In this document: positions 6,521 to 7,140 of the stretch, in pieces
Layout of the letters: each line of letters begins with the position of its first letter
How positions within the stretch are numbered: the stretch's first letter is position 1
Source of the DNA: Candidatus Sifarchaeum subterraneum
GTDB lineage: Archaea > Asgardarchaeota > Sifarchaeia > Sifarchaeales > Sifarchaeaceae
Length of the DNA stretch: 7,140 bases
Assembly: GCA_016292335.1 (NCBI GenBank)
Contig: JAECRX010000254.1
Span: forward strand, 1 to 7,140
Direction of reading: 5' to 3'
The notes under the pieces: model-generated
The model's database searches: none
Told to the model about the DNA's origin: nothing
Seen by the model: the letters and a program-made list of their open reading frames with translations, nothing else
Translations under genes and position numbers: made by a program

Positions 6521-6855
6521 GACCATTGAGAAAAAATCAAAATAATATAAATGCCATGCGGAAAGCAAACGCCCGATTTGCCAAAGAAAAAGCCTTTATT
6601 CCTTTGTAGTGATGTAATTTCGAAGGAAAACACGCTTGGTATTTGAAAATCCATTTGAATTTGTACAAGAAAGGGAGGTAATCTCTTCCTGAAATGATTA
6701 ATCGGAAGTACTGGGATTGATTTTGTGATCCCTCACTATTAAGTCCCTCATCAAAAGGAATATCTTTGTTTCAGGGTTAAAATGATTGGTTTATTTTTTA
6801 AACTTTCTATGGGGCTGTGAAAGTTGAAAAATACATCCTGAAAATCTCGAATTTA
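6521..6855. other. Intergenic stretch without a recognisable gene
   Basis: About 335 AT-rich bases between the folded segment and the zinc-ribbon gene. A TATA-like sequence at 6544-6552 reads as ATATAAAT on plus and ATTTATAT on minus, so it could serve either direction. Small hairpins are present, GCAAA/TTTGC around 6564-6580 and GGGAT (6713-6717) with ATCCC (6728-6732). TCCCTCA occurs twice, at about 6730 and 6747. A run of six T is at about 6793-6798. I see no protein gene with a supported start and plausible composition. Confidence 0.5.
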
Positions 6856-6889
6856 TGAAAAAGAAGAGTATTAGGATTCTTCTTTTTCA
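6856..6889 (-). terminator. Perfect 12-bp inverted repeat over the zinc-ribbon gene end
   Basis: TGAAAAAGAAGA (6856-6867) and TCTTCTTTTTCA (6878-6889) are perfect reverse complements with a 10-base spacer that contains the stop codon of the zinc-ribbon gene (6873-6871). Read on the minus strand, the downstream arm carries TCTTCTTTTTC, so hairpin and T-rich tract coincide as in an intrinsic terminator. The symmetry would let it work on plus-strand transcripts too. Confidence 0.5.
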
Positions 6890-7041
6890 ATCCACCATTT
6901 GGGCGCGACATTATCGCTTCCGCATTCAGGACATGTTGGTTTCAACCGATATAAACCGTCTTCATCCTTGCTTTGCTTAAAGTTGGCAAACTGGAATTTA
7001 GCTTTGCACTCTTGACATATGTATACATCAGGTCGTTCCAA
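6871..7041 (-). CDS. Small zinc-ribbon protein, 56 residues
   Basis: I do not recognise a named family. The translated protein has two CxxC knuckles: C9-Q-E-C12 in VYICQECKAKF and C37-P-E-C40 in PTCPECGSDN. A 24-residue linker separates them, the pattern of a single zinc ribbon. The remainder is charged, with WW at 49-50 and an acidic/basic tail (IEKEES). No membrane segment or signal peptide is visible, so it should be cytoplasmic. Small archaeal ribbons of this kind bind nucleic acid or protein partners, but nothing here shows which. The start is the TTG at 7041: AAGGAG (7055-7050) sits eight bases upstream, and an in-frame TAA just before that site blocks a longer protein. The stop lies within a 12-bp inverted repeat. 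The next upstream gene is outside the window, so operon context is unknown. The four-cysteine pattern makes a chance reading frame unlikely. Confidence 0.78.
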   Translation of the reverse strand: MERPDVYICQECKAKFQFANFKQSKDEDGLYRLKPTCPECGSDNVAPKWWIEKEES

Positions 7042-7042
7042 C

Positions 7043-7101
7043 TTATTTACTCCTTATCTTTTCTATTTAGATTCTGATGTTTATTTAGCTCCTAATCTTT
7101 T
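7043..7101 (-). repeat. Degenerate tandem repeat in the zinc-ribbon leader
   Basis: Three units of about 19-20 bases lie head to tail before the zinc-ribbon start: 7043-7062, 7063-7080 and 7081-7101. The outer two agree at 19 of 20 aligned bases with a one-base insertion; the middle one is more diverged (TATTTAG, then CT-AT-T matches). On the minus strand the outer units read AAAAGAT-AGGAG-TAAATAA, so each carries a ribosome-binding-site-like AGGAG. Only the unit nearest the gene has a start codon at working distance. Confidence 0.5.
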
Positions 7102-7105
7102 TTGC

Positions 7106-7117
7106 CTAAATTTAAAG
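7106..7117 (-). promoter_or_regulatory. TATA-like box for the zinc-ribbon gene
   Basis: On the minus strand CTTTAAATTTAG would place a transcription start near 7085, giving a leader of about 45 bases that spans most of the tandem repeat. The whole 7105-7140 stretch is so AT-rich that another box (for example TTTTAAATT at 7132-7140) is equally possible. Confidence 0.3.
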
Positions 7118-7140
7118 ATTTTTCCGAAAAAAATTTAAAA

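Noticed and set aside
6310..6654. Open frame of 114 codons on minus
   Set aside because: It covers the folded RNA candidate and a TATA-like box, shows no domain, and its composition swings with local base content rather than looking like a protein.
6672..6720. GGGAGGT followed by an ATG frame of eight codons (6694 onwards)
   Set aside because: The spacing of about 14 bases is too long and the frame ends after eight codons.
1..7140. CRISPR array, insertion sequence, transposase, attachment site
   Set aside because: No spaced identical repeats, no terminal inverted repeats with target duplications, and no recombinase-like protein were seen in either strand.

Overview
The window looks like a piece of an AT-rich archaeal chromosome. 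Three things point to Archaea. The large isoleucyl-tRNA synthetase is of the archaeal/eukaryotic type. Several genes have TATA-like boxes at about the archaeal distance. Ribosome binding sites are of the GGTGA/GGAG kind, and GTG and TTG starts are in use. I cannot name the phylum from the sequence alone.

Layout, left to right. Positions 1-120 are GC-rich and fold into several strong hairpins; this may be the end of a structured RNA or leader whose beginning lies outside the window. A TATA-like box at 127-134 and two leader hairpins precede a plus-strand cluster: an ABC transporter ATPase (266-1006), its six-helix membrane partner (1003-1782, stop and start overlapping), and a membrane-anchored family 2 glycosyltransferase (1881-2951) after a gap of about 100 bases. 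Facing them on the minus strand is ileS (3027-6200). The 75-base convergent gap holds oligo-T signals for the end of ileS. Upstream of ileS is a 670-base gap (6201-6870) with no convincing protein gene. It holds several TATA-like boxes and a strongly folded, locally GC-rich segment (about 6305-6520), the best candidate here for an undescribed structured RNA or ileS leader. At the right end a 56-residue zinc-ribbon protein (6871-7041, minus strand, TTG start) ends inside a perfect 12-bp inverted repeat and is preceded by a short degenerate tandem repeat carrying its ribosome binding site.

How the genes may work together: the ATPase and permease form one ABC-2 type transporter. The glycosyltransferase beside it probably builds a polysaccharide or glycolipid at the cytoplasmic membrane, so a link between glycan synthesis and transport is possible but rests only on proximity. 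ileS is housekeeping. No mobile element, CRISPR array, tRNA or rRNA was recognised.
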